A stretch of DNA of 64,000 nt from CALBPI01 sp039033995 (GCA_039033995.1 JBCCBP010000016.1:1-64000), one strand, 5' to 3'. Shown: positions 33,131 through 41,984, numbered from the stretch's first letter. Program-made: numbers and translations. Notes: a model not told the origin generated them from the letters alone.

Positions 33131-33176
33131 TGTAAAATATATTTTACATCGCTTCGGATGTCAAACATTTTTTACA
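33131..33176. promoter_or_regulatory. Twin 18-bp palindromic operators before the Xre cassette
   Basis: Site 1 (33131-33148) is a perfect palindrome TGTAAAATATATTTTACA. Site 2 (33159-33176), TGTCAAACATTTTTTACA, matches it at 15 of 18 positions. Their starts are 28 bp apart. They lie 12 nt upstream of the membrane-protein gene start, over its probable promoter. They are the likely binding sites for the cassette's Xre or AraC protein. Confidence 0.65.
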
Positions 33177-33211
33177 TAGTTGCCAATGGACCGCAAAACG
33201 ATGGTATCGCG

Positions 33212-33664
33212 TCACTGCAATTCGACGCGCACCGGGAAATTCATTGACCGGGCGATAAAACACTTTTCGTGCGCCAAATGGTGCAACGACGCAAGCTGCT
33301 CCAGTGACACCGGTGTCGTGGCTGTCACCTGAGGCCTCAGAACGACTTCGGTGAATTCACCACTGCCGTCCGCGTGGGTCTGCATGCTACCGCTGGCATC
33401 ATCACTGTAAGCGACAACTACGACACCCGCCGCGGAGGCTTCGTGCAGGAACCACAGCTGATGACAGGCGGACAATGACGCCACCAATAGCTCCTCGGGG
33501 TTCCAACGTGTCGCATCCCCTCGAAACCCCGGGTCGGACGAACCGGCCAGATCCGGCTTACCCGCCGCGCGAATCACATGGTCTCGGGCGTAGTCACGAT
33601 AGCCGCTGGTACCCGCGCCCAGATTGCCGGTCCACTCCAGAGACACCGAATAGCGATGCGTCAT
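33212..33664 (-). CDS. OsmC/Ohr family peroxiredoxin-like protein
   Basis: A 150-residue OsmC-fold protein. The two active Cys positions are visible: Cys in SLSACHQLWFL and Cys in AHEKCFIARS. PEELLVASLSAC precedes the first, as in OsmC-type hydroperoxide reductases. The family reduces organic hydroperoxides. ATG 33664 is preferred; a GTG at 33688 would add eight residues. The gene lies 43 nt after the MDR dehydrogenase gene on the same strand. Confidence 0.85.
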   Translation of the reverse strand: MTHRYSVSLEWTGNLGAGTSGYRDYARDHVIRAAGKPDLAGSSDPGFRGDATRWNPEELLVASLSACHQLWFLHEASAAGVVVVAYSDDASGSMQTHADGSGEFTEVVLRPQVTATTPVSLEQLASLHHLAHEKCFIARSMNFPVRVELQ

Positions 33665-33707
33665 ACCCACATCCTGCTCGGCGTCCACAACTGGAAACAG
33701 CGCATCG

Positions 33708-34718
33708 CTAGCTACCGTATTCGACGACGATCTTGCCGAACTGCTGATTCGAAGCCTGGTACGCGAAGGCTTCAGCCAGAGCGTCCAGTGTAAAAGAGCG
33801 ATCGATCACCGGAGTGAAGCCGTTGACATTGATTGCTGCCACCATGTCGCTCTGCATAGCGTGACTACCCACTGCGATGCCCGAAAGGCGCAACTGTTTG
33901 AAAAAATACTTCGGAAAAACAATCTCGCCTTTACGGCCACCGAGTATGCCAACCAGCACAATATGTCCGCCGATTTTCGCAGCCTCGGTCGACTGGTAGA
34001 TCGTCGCACCACCGCCGACATCGATGACATGATCCACGCCGCCACCCGACAGTTGCAGCACGGTCTTGCCCCAGTTTTCGTCTTCGCGATAGTTGATCAC
34101 GTGGTCGGCGCCGAGCGCTTTCAACTTATCGAGCTTCTCCGCCGACGAAGAGGTGGCATAGACTTCGGCACCGGCCGCTTTGGCAATCTGCAGACAGAAC
34201 AATGACAAACCGCCCGTGCCTTCAACCAACACGCTGTCGCCTGCCTTAATGCGACCTTCGATAACCAAAGCGCGCCATGCCGTGAGTGCAGCGCACGGTA
34301 ACGTGGCCGCTTGCGCAAAACTGTAGCCGTCCGGGATCGCGGTAATCGTGTCGGCCGAGATGTTGCTCTGTTCAACAGCAAAACCGTCGACCGTCTCGCC
34401 GGTGACCGCCATCATGCCCGGCAATGTAGGTGCCCCATCCCGCCAGCCGGGAAAGAACGTCGACATGACGTGATCGCCAACCTGCCATTGCGACACACCG
34501 GCACCCACCGCCACAATCTCGCCAGCGCCATCCGACATTGGCACTCGACCATCGGCGACGGGAATCTGCCCGGCCGCAACCAGATAGTCGTGGAAGTTTA
34601 GCGATGTCGCGTGCCAACGTACCTGCACTTCACCGGGAGCCGGCGCCGAGACCTCGACATCTTCAATCGACAAATGCTCGAAGCCGCCACCATCTCTGAT
34701 TCGAATCACACGCGCCAT
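33708..34718 (-). CDS. Zinc-independent MDR NAD(P)H dehydrogenase (quinone oxidoreductase-like)
   Basis: A 336-residue medium-chain dehydrogenase/reductase. The N-terminal GroES-like domain includes VPMSDGAGEIVAVG. The Rossmann fold follows (SVLVEGTGGLSLFCLQIAKAAGAEV, GADHVINYRED, VDHVIDVGGG). The usual structural-zinc Cys cluster is absent, so it is of the quinone oxidoreductase type. GGAG lies 6 nt upstream of ATG 34718. It is divergent from the FAD monooxygenase with 126 nt between them, and may act in the same pathway. Confidence 0.86.
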   Translation of the reverse strand: MARVIRIRDGGGFEHLSIEDVEVSAPAPGEVQVRWHATSLNFHDYLVAAGQIPVADGRVPMSDGAGEIVAVGAGVSQWQVGDHVMSTFFPGWRDGAPTLPGMMAVTGETVDGFAVEQSNISADTITAIPDGYSFAQAATLPCAALTAWRALVIEGRIKAGDSVLVEGTGGLSLFCLQIAKAAGAEVYATSSSAEKLDKLKALGADHVINYREDENWGKTVLQLSGGGVDHVIDVGGGATIYQSTEAAKIGGHIVLVGILGGRKGEIVFPKYFFKQLRLSGIAVGSHAMQSDMVAAINVNGFTPVIDRSFTLDALAEAFAYQASNQQFGKIVVEYGS

Positions 34719-34844
34719 GACCATCTCCGCGTTCGCAAAACCCGATTGTAACCCGCAGAAGGTTGCATTACGTCGCCGGTGACGAGACGATGCAGAGATG
34801 GATGCGCAAATCGCCGTCGTGGCCACTGGTCCGCAACAGGCGCT

Positions 34845-36062
34845 ATGAAAATTGTTGTCTGCGGCGCCGGTGTTGCCGGGCTAACCAGCGCACTCTGCTT
34901 GCACCTGGCCGGACATGACGTCACGGTCCTGGAACGAGCGCCACGCATTGCAGCTGTCGGTGCGGGCATTCAGCTCGGGCCTAACGCCTGTGCCGTTCTC
35001 GGCGCCATCGGGGTCTTAACGCCGCTGCTGAAATCTGCGGTCATACCCGATGCGTTGCAACTGTGCGCGGGTCACGACGGACGGCCCGTGTTTTCGATGC
35101 CGGTCAACCAGGCTGGCGGTCGCTGGCGTCATCCCTACCTGCACGTTCATCGCACCGACCTGATTCAGACACTGCTCGACCGGCTGTTGGACATCGCACC
35201 GGATTCGCTGCATTTGAATTCGCCCATCGAACACGTCTCCAGCAGCAACGGCAGCGCCGTTGCGCATGCTGCACGCGGTGATCGCTTCAACGCTGATCTG
35301 ATCATCGGTGCGGATGGCATTCATTCGAACACACGCACGTTTGTCACGCACGAGGGTTCCGCCACCTACACTGGCAACGTAGCTTGGCGCGCAGTCGTTG
35401 CGACTGCAGCACTCGGCAATCTGGCACCACCACCTGCTGCGACGGTCTGGGCAGGTGCTGAGCAACACGCCGTCACGTATCAACTCCGTAACGGCGACCT
35501 AACCAACCTCGTGCTCGTGACCGAGCAAGCAGACTGGCCGCATGAAAACTGGACACAACCCGGCGAACGCGAGGCGATGCTGACGCGCTTCGGCGACTGG
35601 CACCCATGCCTGCGCGGGATCATTGAGCAGACTCAGCAGTGTTATCAATGGGCATTGCTCGATCGACCGCCACTACAACGCTGGTACCGAGACCGTGTCG
35701 TATTGATCGGCGATGCGAGTCACCCGATGCTGCCCTTCATGGCACAAGGTGCTGCGATGGCGATTGAGGATGCATGGATTCTCGCCAGTCTGCTCGGCAA
35801 GTCCGGCAAAGTGGCGGATGGATTGTTGCGATTTCAGCGTTTGCGACTACCGCGGACACAGCGGGTTTATCAAACGGCGAAACGTAATGAACGTCTGTTT
35901 CACTTGCGAACGCCGCTGACACAGGCGGTTACCTGGGGCGGCATGCGAGTGCTGAACGCGACCGCACCAAAACTATTCCCCGTCGGTCTGGACTGGCTGT
36001 ATGGCTATGATCCCGTCGCGATGTATCCCATCAAACCGAAAACACCGCAGGCGGTGACATGA
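34845..36062 (+). CDS. FAD-dependent monooxygenase (salicylate hydroxylase-like)
   Basis: A 405-residue class A flavin monooxygenase. The FAD-binding GAGVAGLTSALCL is at the N-terminus, LERAPRIAAVGAGIQLGPN follows, the DG motif is in IIGADGIHSNTR, and the GD motif in VVLIGDASHPMLPFMAQGAAMAIEDA. It hydroxylates aromatic or other rings using NAD(P)H and O2. ATG 34845 is chosen, as upstream in-frame codons lack the motif. Its stop overlaps the next gene by ATGA, so it is coupled to a carboxyltransferase fusion. This is an unusual pairing whose substrate is unknown. Confidence 0.87.
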   Translation: MKIVVCGAGVAGLTSALCLHLAGHDVTVLERAPRIAAVGAGIQLGPNACAVLGAIGVLTPLLKSAVIPDALQLCAGHDGRPVFSMPVNQAGGRWRHPYLHVHRTDLIQTLLDRLLDIAPDSLHLNSPIEHVSSSNGSAVAHAARGDRFNADLIIGADGIHSNTRTFVTHEGSATYTGNVAWRAVVATAALGNLAPPPAATVWAGAEQHAVTYQLRNGDLTNLVLVTEQADWPHENWTQPGEREAMLTRFGDWHPCLRGIIEQTQQCYQWALLDRPPLQRWYRDRVVLIGDASHPMLPFMAQGAAMAIEDAWILASLLGKSGKVADGLLRFQRLRLPRTQRVYQTAKRNERLFHLRTPLTQAVTWGGMRVLNATAPKLFPVGLDWLYGYDPVAMYPIKPKTPQAVT

Positions 36063-37870
36063 GCAGAACTTTCCATATCCGTTCGCCGTTACAAGGCCAA
36101 CTGGTCAATGTGACATGCGCTGTTGGAGACAGCGTTGCACCTGGCACCACCATCGCGACCCTCGAGCTGATGAAAATGCAGCATGTCGTGCAGTCGCCAG
36201 TTGCGGGCTTCGTCACTGACATTGCGTACGCGGTCGGTGACCTCATCGAGGAAGCGTCGGTACTGGTCAGCGTTCGGCTCGATGACACCGCGACTGCCAA
36301 CACAACAGCGGACGATGAGGCATCGACCACATCGGCCGCCGCCGATGAGTTACAGGAAGCCCGCGCGCTCACGCTGGACGCAGCGCGACCTGACGTTTTC
36401 AAAGCTCGCGAGGCAGCCGGCCGTCGCAGCGCGCGTGAAAACATCGACGACCTGATTGACGCAGGTAGCTTCAGGGAGATCGGACAACTTGTGTTTGCCG
36501 CACAGCGTGCGCGACGCAGTATTGATGACCTGAAACAACGCACACCGGCGGATGGACTAGTCGCTGGCCTTGCCACGATCAATGCCGAGCGCGCGACGCA
36601 CAACGCTCACTGCGCCGTACTGCACTACGACTATACGGTGCTGGCCGGCACTCAGGGTGCCATGAACCACGCCAAGACCGACCGGTTGCTCGCTATTGCT
36701 AATGAAGGACAGCGTCCAGTCATCTTTTTCACCGAAGGTGGTGGCGGGCGACCCGGCGATGTTGATGTCGCCACACTCGCGGGGCTCCACGTACCGAGTT
36801 TTGCCGCGCTCGCGAGACTCAGTGGTCAGGTGCCGTTAGTCGGTGTCGCGAGCGGCTATTGTTTCGCGGGCAATGCGGCATTTCTCGGTTGCTGCGATGT
36901 CGTCATCGCGACGCGCGATACTTCGATTGGCATGGGCGGTCCCGCAATGATCGAAGGTGGCGGCCTCGGTCGCGTCGCTGCTGCAGACGTCGGTCCCGCG
37001 GATCGGCAATTCGACAATGGCGTGATCGATATCCTGGTTGAAGACGATGTTGCCGCGGTCGACGCCGCTCGACGCTATCTCGCGTTCTTTCAAGGCGACC
37101 GCAACGAGTGGCAGCCAAGCGACGTTGACCTTGATCAGTCGATCCCAGCCAATCGGCTGCAGGTTTACGATATGCGTTCGGTCATTGCAGGCATCGCGGA
37201 TGCCGACAGTGTCCTGGAACTGCGCGCCGGCTTTGCGCCGGGCATGGTTACCGCATTCGCGACGCTCGCTGGCCGCAATATCGGCATTATCGCCAACAAT
37301 CCAACGCATCTCGCCGGGGCGATCGAACATGACGGCGCTGACAAGGCGGCACGCTTCATGCAGCTCTGCGATGCCCACGGCATTCCGATCGTGTCACTCT
37401 GCGATACACCAGGCATCATGGTGGGCACCGAGTCGGAACAACAGGCACAGGTGCGACACGCCAGCCGCTTGTTTGTCACCGGCACCAACCTGACAGTACC
37501 GCTGGTCGCGGTCATCATCCGCAAAGCCTATGGACTCGGCGCCATGGCCATGGCCGGTGGCGGTTTTCATGAGACACAGGCAACCGTTGCGTGGCCGAGT
37601 GGCGAATTCGGTGCGATGGGTATCGAGGGTGCCGTGCGTCTTGGTTACCGCAAGGAACTGGAGGCTATCGCTGACCCCGAGGCGCGCGAGGCGGAGTTCC
37701 GCCGTCGCGTCGACGACGCTTATGAACGCGGCAAGGCGCTGAACGCCGCCCCGTACTTCGAATTCGATGCAGTCATTCAGCCGAGCGAAACCCGACAGTG
37801 GTTGATCGCGGCACTTGCAACGCACACGACTGATGTGCGCGGCCAACGCCCCAATGTGGATACGTGGTAG
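36059..37870 (+). CDS. BCCP-carboxyltransferase fusion protein (no biotin carboxylase domain)
   Basis: A 603-residue protein. An N-terminal biotinyl domain (about 1-75) has the acceptor Lys39 in ELMKMQ. A variable linker rich in Ala, Thr and Asp follows, then a carboxyltransferase of PccB type (about 110-600). That part carries FFTEGGGGRPGDVD, SGYCFAGNAAFLG, SLCDTPGIMVGTES and IRKAYGLGAMAMAGGG. The usual arrangement puts biotin at the C-terminus of an alpha subunit; here it is N-terminal to the beta-type domain. No biotin carboxylase is fused, so carboxylation must be done by a separate subunit, perhaps the alpha subunit at 10244-12202 or one elsewhere. It is coupled to the monooxygenase. Confidence 0.86.
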   Translation: MSRTFHIRSPLQGQLVNVTCAVGDSVAPGTTIATLELMKMQHVVQSPVAGFVTDIAYAVGDLIEEASVLVSVRLDDTATANTTADDEASTTSAAADELQEARALTLDAARPDVFKAREAAGRRSARENIDDLIDAGSFREIGQLVFAAQRARRSIDDLKQRTPADGLVAGLATINAERATHNAHCAVLHYDYTVLAGTQGAMNHAKTDRLLAIANEGQRPVIFFTEGGGGRPGDVDVATLAGLHVPSFAALARLSGQVPLVGVASGYCFAGNAAFLGCCDVVIATRDTSIGMGGPAMIEGGGLGRVAAADVGPADRQFDNGVIDILVEDDVAAVDAARRYLAFFQGDRNEWQPSDVDLDQSIPANRLQVYDMRSVIAGIADADSVLELRAGFAPGMVTAFATLAGRNIGIIANNPTHLAGAIEHDGADKAARFMQLCDAHGIPIVSLCDTPGIMVGTESEQQAQVRHASRLFVTGTNLTVPLVAVIIRKAYGLGAMAMAGGGFHETQATVAWPSGEFGAMGIEGAVRLGYRKELEAIADPEAREAEFRRRVDDAYERGKALNAAPYFEFDAVIQPSETRQWLIAALATHTTDVRGQRPNVDTW

Positions 37871-37977
37871 TTGTAGGTTTTACGACGTCACGAGGGAGTG
37901 GCGTTCTTAGCCTAAGCGCTCATACGTGGGTTAAGCCTGCGGCAGACCGACGACCTTTTCCACCTAACGCCCAGACC

Positions 37978-38697
37978 TCAGCGCGCTGAGCGTGCACGTC
38001 GTCTCGCTAGCAACAGCAACGACAACAATCCCAAACCGAACACACCGACGCTGCCGTTAGCGCCGAAACCAGCCACAGGCGGAGGCTCCTGCGAGTCCGG
38101 TGGTGGCGGCGGGTTATTGACCAATACCGTTGTCGCCGCAGGGTCGAACGTAAAGTCGGTGATGTACTCTTCACCGAAATCGACGGCCTGCAACGGCGAG
38201 GCAGTCACAACATTATCGGAGTTTTGAATTCGGCCAGTGCCGTCTGCTCGCATTTCCAGTAGTGCCGGATGAAAACGACCGTTGTCGACTTCGCGACCAT
38301 TGAAGGTCAACACGACGTCGGTGCCGACCAGTTCGTCGACCTGCACGCCGTCGGTCAGATCGGCATCCGCTGCAATCTCGTACTGCAAAGAACTACCTTG
38401 CGCGTAAAACTCTGCGCCGTCGATCATTCTCTCGAGGTTGAACGCATCGAATCCGGATGGCGTTGCTGTCGGCAATGTCCCCGACACGGAATAGTTGACG
38501 GTCGTCAAATCAGGATTATTGAACAAGCCCGCTGCCAACTCACCATTGACGACAATAGTGATCTCGAACTCGGTCACGTTATTGAAAACGGCCGTGCGGG
38601 CGAAATCGCTACCAATGATCGACAAATTCGCGGTCTGGCCGCGCGCAGTCAGGCTGACAAGCGAAAGTAGTGTAATGATCAAGAGTCTGTTGGTCAT
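37978..38697 (-). CDS. Exported protein with C-terminal sorting signal (GlyGly-CTERM-like)
   Basis: A 239-residue protein with a signal peptide (TNRLLIITLLSLVSLTARG) and a beta-rich middle. A proline-rich linker (NNPPPPPDSQEPPP) leads to a C-terminal tripartite signal: Gly/Ser-containing FGANGSVGVFG, a hydrophobic helix LGLLSLLLLA, and RRRARSAR. This resembles GlyGly- or PEP-CTERM-type sorting tags. A GGAGA site precedes ATG 38697. The function of the mature part is unknown. It sits between the BCCP fusion (convergent, 107 nt apart) and the phosphatase gene. Confidence 0.72.
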   Translation of the reverse strand: MTNRLLIITLLSLVSLTARGQTANLSIIGSDFARTAVFNNVTEFEITIVVNGELAAGLFNNPDLTTVNYSVSGTLPTATPSGFDAFNLERMIDGAEFYAQGSSLQYEIAADADLTDGVQVDELVGTDVVLTFNGREVDNGRFHPALLEMRADGTGRIQNSDNVVTASPLQAVDFGEEYITDFTFDPAATTVLVNNPPPPPDSQEPPPVAGFGANGSVGVFGLGLLSLLLLARRRARSAR

Positions 38698-38837
38698 GGA
38701 TTGTCTCCAAGCATCACCTGATGCGCTGAGCATACGACAACGCTAACGGCTTTCCCAACAGACTAATGCGACCTGCGTCTGGGTTTTGCGACAATCACCC
38801 GCTGGCGTAAGCGCCGCAAAAACCGGATGCGCAGTAA

Positions 38838-39419
38838 TTACCCGGCTTCAACGCTCCAGTCGCAACCTTCACAGTCCGGGTCTATGCCGCCCGCAGACAA
38901 GACGTCACGCATAAAGTCTGTCCAGGTCTGATTCGGCTGCCAGACCGCATTCATATCCCGCTTTGCGTCCAGCACTGGCACATCCTGATACAACACGCGA
39001 TAAAGCATCGCGAAGACAGAGGCACGGTAGTTGAGCTGGCAATGCAACAGAGTTTTGCGCTGCCGATTTTGCTCGAGCACGTTCGCGATCAATTGAAAAT
39101 CCTGCAGCGTCGGATTGTTCCAATCGACCGGAATGTGCACGTAGGTCAAGCCCTGCTGATGGGCGAGCCGATCAGCATTCGGCAGCGAATTTTCATGGTC
39201 GGTGTACGCCACATAAACGACGGTCTCAAAGCCACCGTCGCGCAGCATCAGGAATTGCGCCTCTGTGGGCTGGCCGGCACTTGCGAATAGCGGCGTATAA
39301 GCATGATAGTTGACGATGTCGTCGGCCGCCGCGACCGCGCTCGACAAACAGAGCAATACGGCGAAGACACGGCGAACGTTGCTACGAATCGAGTCTGATA
39401 GAACCGTTAGTATCGACAA
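38838..39419 (-). CDS. Exported protein-tyrosine-phosphatase-like protein
   Basis: A 193-residue protein with a signal peptide (FAVLLCLSSAVAAAD). Its phosphatase-like core has the strand VHIPVDW and the loop HCQLNYRAS, in which His126 and Cys127 are followed by Arg132. The loop is Cys-x4-Arg rather than the canonical Cys-x5-Arg, as in DUF442-type phosphatase-like proteins. The ATG overlaps the hydrolase stop by 13 nt. It is the last gene of the halogenase operon. Substrate unknown. Confidence 0.75.
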   Translation of the reverse strand: MSILTVLSDSIRSNVRRVFAVLLCLSSAVAAADDIVNYHAYTPLFASAGQPTEAQFLMLRDGGFETVVYVAYTDHENSLPNADRLAHQQGLTYVHIPVDWNNPTLQDFQLIANVLEQNRQRKTLLHCQLNYRASVFAMLYRVLYQDVPVLDAKRDMNAVWQPNQTWTDFMRDVLSAGGIDPDCEGCDWSVEAG

Positions 39420-40297
39420 TTTTGTGCCATCCAGTTAACGACAATTCTCTGTAACGCAATGCGGTTCGCAGAAAACGAATGATCACCATCAATTTCCAAC
39501 GCGGTTAACGCGATGCGAGGATTCTTTTCATACACAGCCGTGAGACGACGCTGGACGTCGACGGGCACCGCCGTATCGTCACGACCGGTAATGAGCAAGA
39601 CTGCCTTGCCGGCCAGTCCCGATGCATCGTTGCGCAAATCGAACGAACGACTATTCGCGAGCGCCTCGGACACGCCCGACTTGCCTGTCAGATTGTTGAG
39701 CATGAATAACTGGTCGAGATAGGCGCCGAACTCATCGACTTCATTCTTGGAGCGCTCCGCCATTTCTCCAAGATTCGCCGCCGCCAAACCGACAACGCAG
39801 TCCAGACGCTGGTCGCGTGCGCCAGCGCGTATCGCCGCGAAACCGCCCATTGAGTGACCAAGTACGGATAGGCTCAGACCGTCAACGCGATATTGGCTAC
39901 CATTGAGTCGCAACCATTCGAGAGCGGCATTGGCGTCACGCGACAGATTGCCAAACGTGTAATCGCCTTCGGCACCCCAGGCACCGCGGTAATGCATGAA
40001 TAACACATTGAAACCAGCGCGTCGTAGCGATTGCGCGAGGTCGAGATTTTTTTCGTTGCCAGGCAGACCATGCAACAAGACGACCGTCGCATGTGGCCCG
40101 CGGCCATTCGCGACCATCAGGTAAGCCGGCAAGCGTTTGCCCGCACTGTTCAACGTCAGCTCAACATTGGTAGGCGGGAAAGCCGGGTCAAGCTTCGGCA
40201 CATCCTGTGTCACCGGGTCGAACGGTTTATTGCCACCGGTCGTTGCAGCACACGCAGCCATGACGAACGTCATGAACACAAGCAACGCGCGCATCAT
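39407..40297 (-). CDS. Alpha/beta hydrolase lipoprotein
   Basis: A 296-residue hydrolase with a lipoprotein signal (FMTFVMAAC). The nucleophile elbow is LGHSMGGFAAIR, the acid Asp is in GRDDTAVPVD and the His in DGDHSFSANR. An HGLPGNEKNLD oxyanion segment precedes them. It resembles bacterial dipeptidyl or acyl hydrolases of the envelope. ATG 40297 overlaps the halogenase stop by 4 nt, so this is the second gene of that operon. An upstream extension to 40366 lies inside the halogenase gene. Confidence 0.85.
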   Translation of the reverse strand: MMRALLVFMTFVMAACAATTGGNKPFDPVTQDVPKLDPAFPPTNVELTLNSAGKRLPAYLMVANGRGPHATVVLLHGLPGNEKNLDLAQSLRRAGFNVLFMHYRGAWGAEGDYTFGNLSRDANAALEWLRLNGSQYRVDGLSLSVLGHSMGGFAAIRAGARDQRLDCVVGLAAANLGEMAERSKNEVDEFGAYLDQLFMLNNLTGKSGVSEALANSRSFDLRNDASGLAGKAVLLITGRDDTAVPVDVQRRLTAVYEKNPRIALTALEIDGDHSFSANRIALQRIVVNWMAQNCRY

Positions 40298-41805
40298 GAC
40301 TGCACCTCGTACAGTTGGCTTAGATAGGCGCCGTGCTCGTGATAGTGCGTAATCGCATCGCGACAAGCCGCCAGGCTGCGCGCATGTTTTTTCTGCGGTA
40401 GCCGCAGCGCCTTTTTCTCAGCGGGTTTGTAGCGACCCATACCGGACAACAGGCAATACCAACTCGCACGCTTGTATGGATGTTTATCGAGTTTGGGACC
40501 GACCAACCGGTCAAAGCTCTCATCGCCGTCCCAAGCCAACAGAATTTCTTCAAGTTCCGGCGAAAGATTTGGGTTGGCCCGAACGTCGCGCCAATACGCC
40601 GTGTCATCGCGACTCGCAGCGAGATAGTGCATTTGCAGATAATCGCGCGTGCCGTCGACCAGACCGTTGACGAGCCGGTTAAACTCGGGCTGCGGAGTTG
40701 CATCGAAGCCGGACTCTTCGAAACGTTTGGCGAAAGACTCAAGGGTAAACTGAATCACGTTCAGCATCGGCGCTTCTAGCGGCTCGAGGAAGCCCTGTGA
40801 CAAACCGAGCGCCAGGCAATTCCGTTTCCAATGCTCACGAATGGTTCCGGGCTGCCACTTCAAGTGCAGCGCTTTGGCATCGTCGGCAGCAGGGCCAAGC
40901 AACGCGCGCAGTTCGGCCTCCGCGTCTTCGCCGCTCAGGTAATCAGAACAATACACGTAGCCGTTACCAAATCGATGACTCAGCGGGATATGCCACACCC
41001 AACCATGTGTCAGCGCCGCAGAGACCGTTTCGGCAGGAATATTGTCGCGGTCTTCGATCGGCGTTGGCATAGCAACTGCAGCGTCGTTAAACAAGAAATC
41101 GCGGTACGACACGTAAGGCTCATCGAGAGTCTGCCGGATCAATAGGCCCTTGAAGCCGGAACAATCAATAAAGAAATCGGCGTCAAAACGACCATGTTGC
41201 TGCGTGTTCACACCCGCGATATCACCGTTCTCGTGCTGATGTACCGTGTCGATCACGTCGTCTATCAGTCGAATTCCGTTGGCGACACCCCGTTGCCTCA
41301 GATACTCGCCGAGCAATGCCGCATCGAAATGGTAGCCATAATACTTTTTGTGCGGTAGCGGCTGCTTACCAATCGGCGCACGACACTCGCGACCCAGATG
41401 GCTGGATATAAAGTAGCTATCAGGATGCGCCGAGACATCGTAGCCCTCACGACGCAGGTTTGCGTTCTGAAAAAAATTGGTGGCACCATCCGCATCGATC
41501 TGAGAATAAAACGGATGACAGTAAGTCTCGTACCCCGACGCTTTCGACCATCCGGGAAAACTGATGCCGCACTTATAGGTCGCATTGCAGGCAGGCATCC
41601 ATTCAGACTCCGGAATGCCGAGCAGGTCGAAGTAATCCTTCACGCGGGGGGTGGTGCCTTCTCCCACGCCAACCGTACCGACGACTGTCGACTCGATTAG
41701 CGTGATGGTGGCGCCCCGTTCTCCCCAGAGATGCTGCAGCAGGTTTGCAGCCATCCAGCCTGCGGTCCCACCACCGACGATGAGTATGTTAGGTGCTTGT
41801 TTCAT
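40294..41805 (-). CDS. Flavin-dependent tryptophan-halogenase-family protein with unusual halide-site residues
   Basis: A 503-residue flavin-dependent halogenase. FAD motif GGGTAGWMAANLL is near 11-24, the putative HOX-handling Lys78 is in CNATYKCGI, and the WxWxIP motif is W269-V-W-H-I-P274. The catalytic Glu344 lies in EPLEAPMLN. Reference enzymes have Ser-Thr-Gly or Ser-Thr-Ser after this Glu, where backbone amides bind chloride; here it is Ala-Pro-Met, so halide binding may differ. It is coupled by ATGA to an alpha/beta hydrolase and a phosphatase-like gene. The substrate need not be tryptophan. Confidence 0.86.
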   Translation of the reverse strand: MKQAPNILIVGGGTAGWMAANLLQHLWGERGATITLIESTVVGTVGVGEGTTPRVKDYFDLLGIPESEWMPACNATYKCGISFPGWSKASGYETYCHPFYSQIDADGATNFFQNANLRREGYDVSAHPDSYFISSHLGRECRAPIGKQPLPHKKYYGYHFDAALLGEYLRQRGVANGIRLIDDVIDTVHQHENGDIAGVNTQQHGRFDADFFIDCSGFKGLLIRQTLDEPYVSYRDFLFNDAAVAMPTPIEDRDNIPAETVSAALTHGWVWHIPLSHRFGNGYVYCSDYLSGEDAEAELRALLGPAADDAKALHLKWQPGTIREHWKRNCLALGLSQGFLEPLEAPMLNVIQFTLESFAKRFEESGFDATPQPEFNRLVNGLVDGTRDYLQMHYLAASRDDTAYWRDVRANPNLSPELEEILLAWDGDESFDRLVGPKLDKHPYKRASWYCLLSGMGRYKPAEKKALRLPQKKHARSLAACRDAITHYHEHGAYLSQLYEVQS

Positions 41806-41984
41806 GGTTTGAGCTCGCGTTTCTCTGCGCCAAGAATACCGGAAATATCGGGATTCGCGAATGCTGATCCACGCTTGCGAGCGACAACGGCGCGATTATC
41901 AGGTCGAAAGTGGTTCGACAGCGAGAATTGGCGGAATGTCCCGCACCTGTCGCGTCGGGACACGGTTTTGCAGAAGATACGCGG

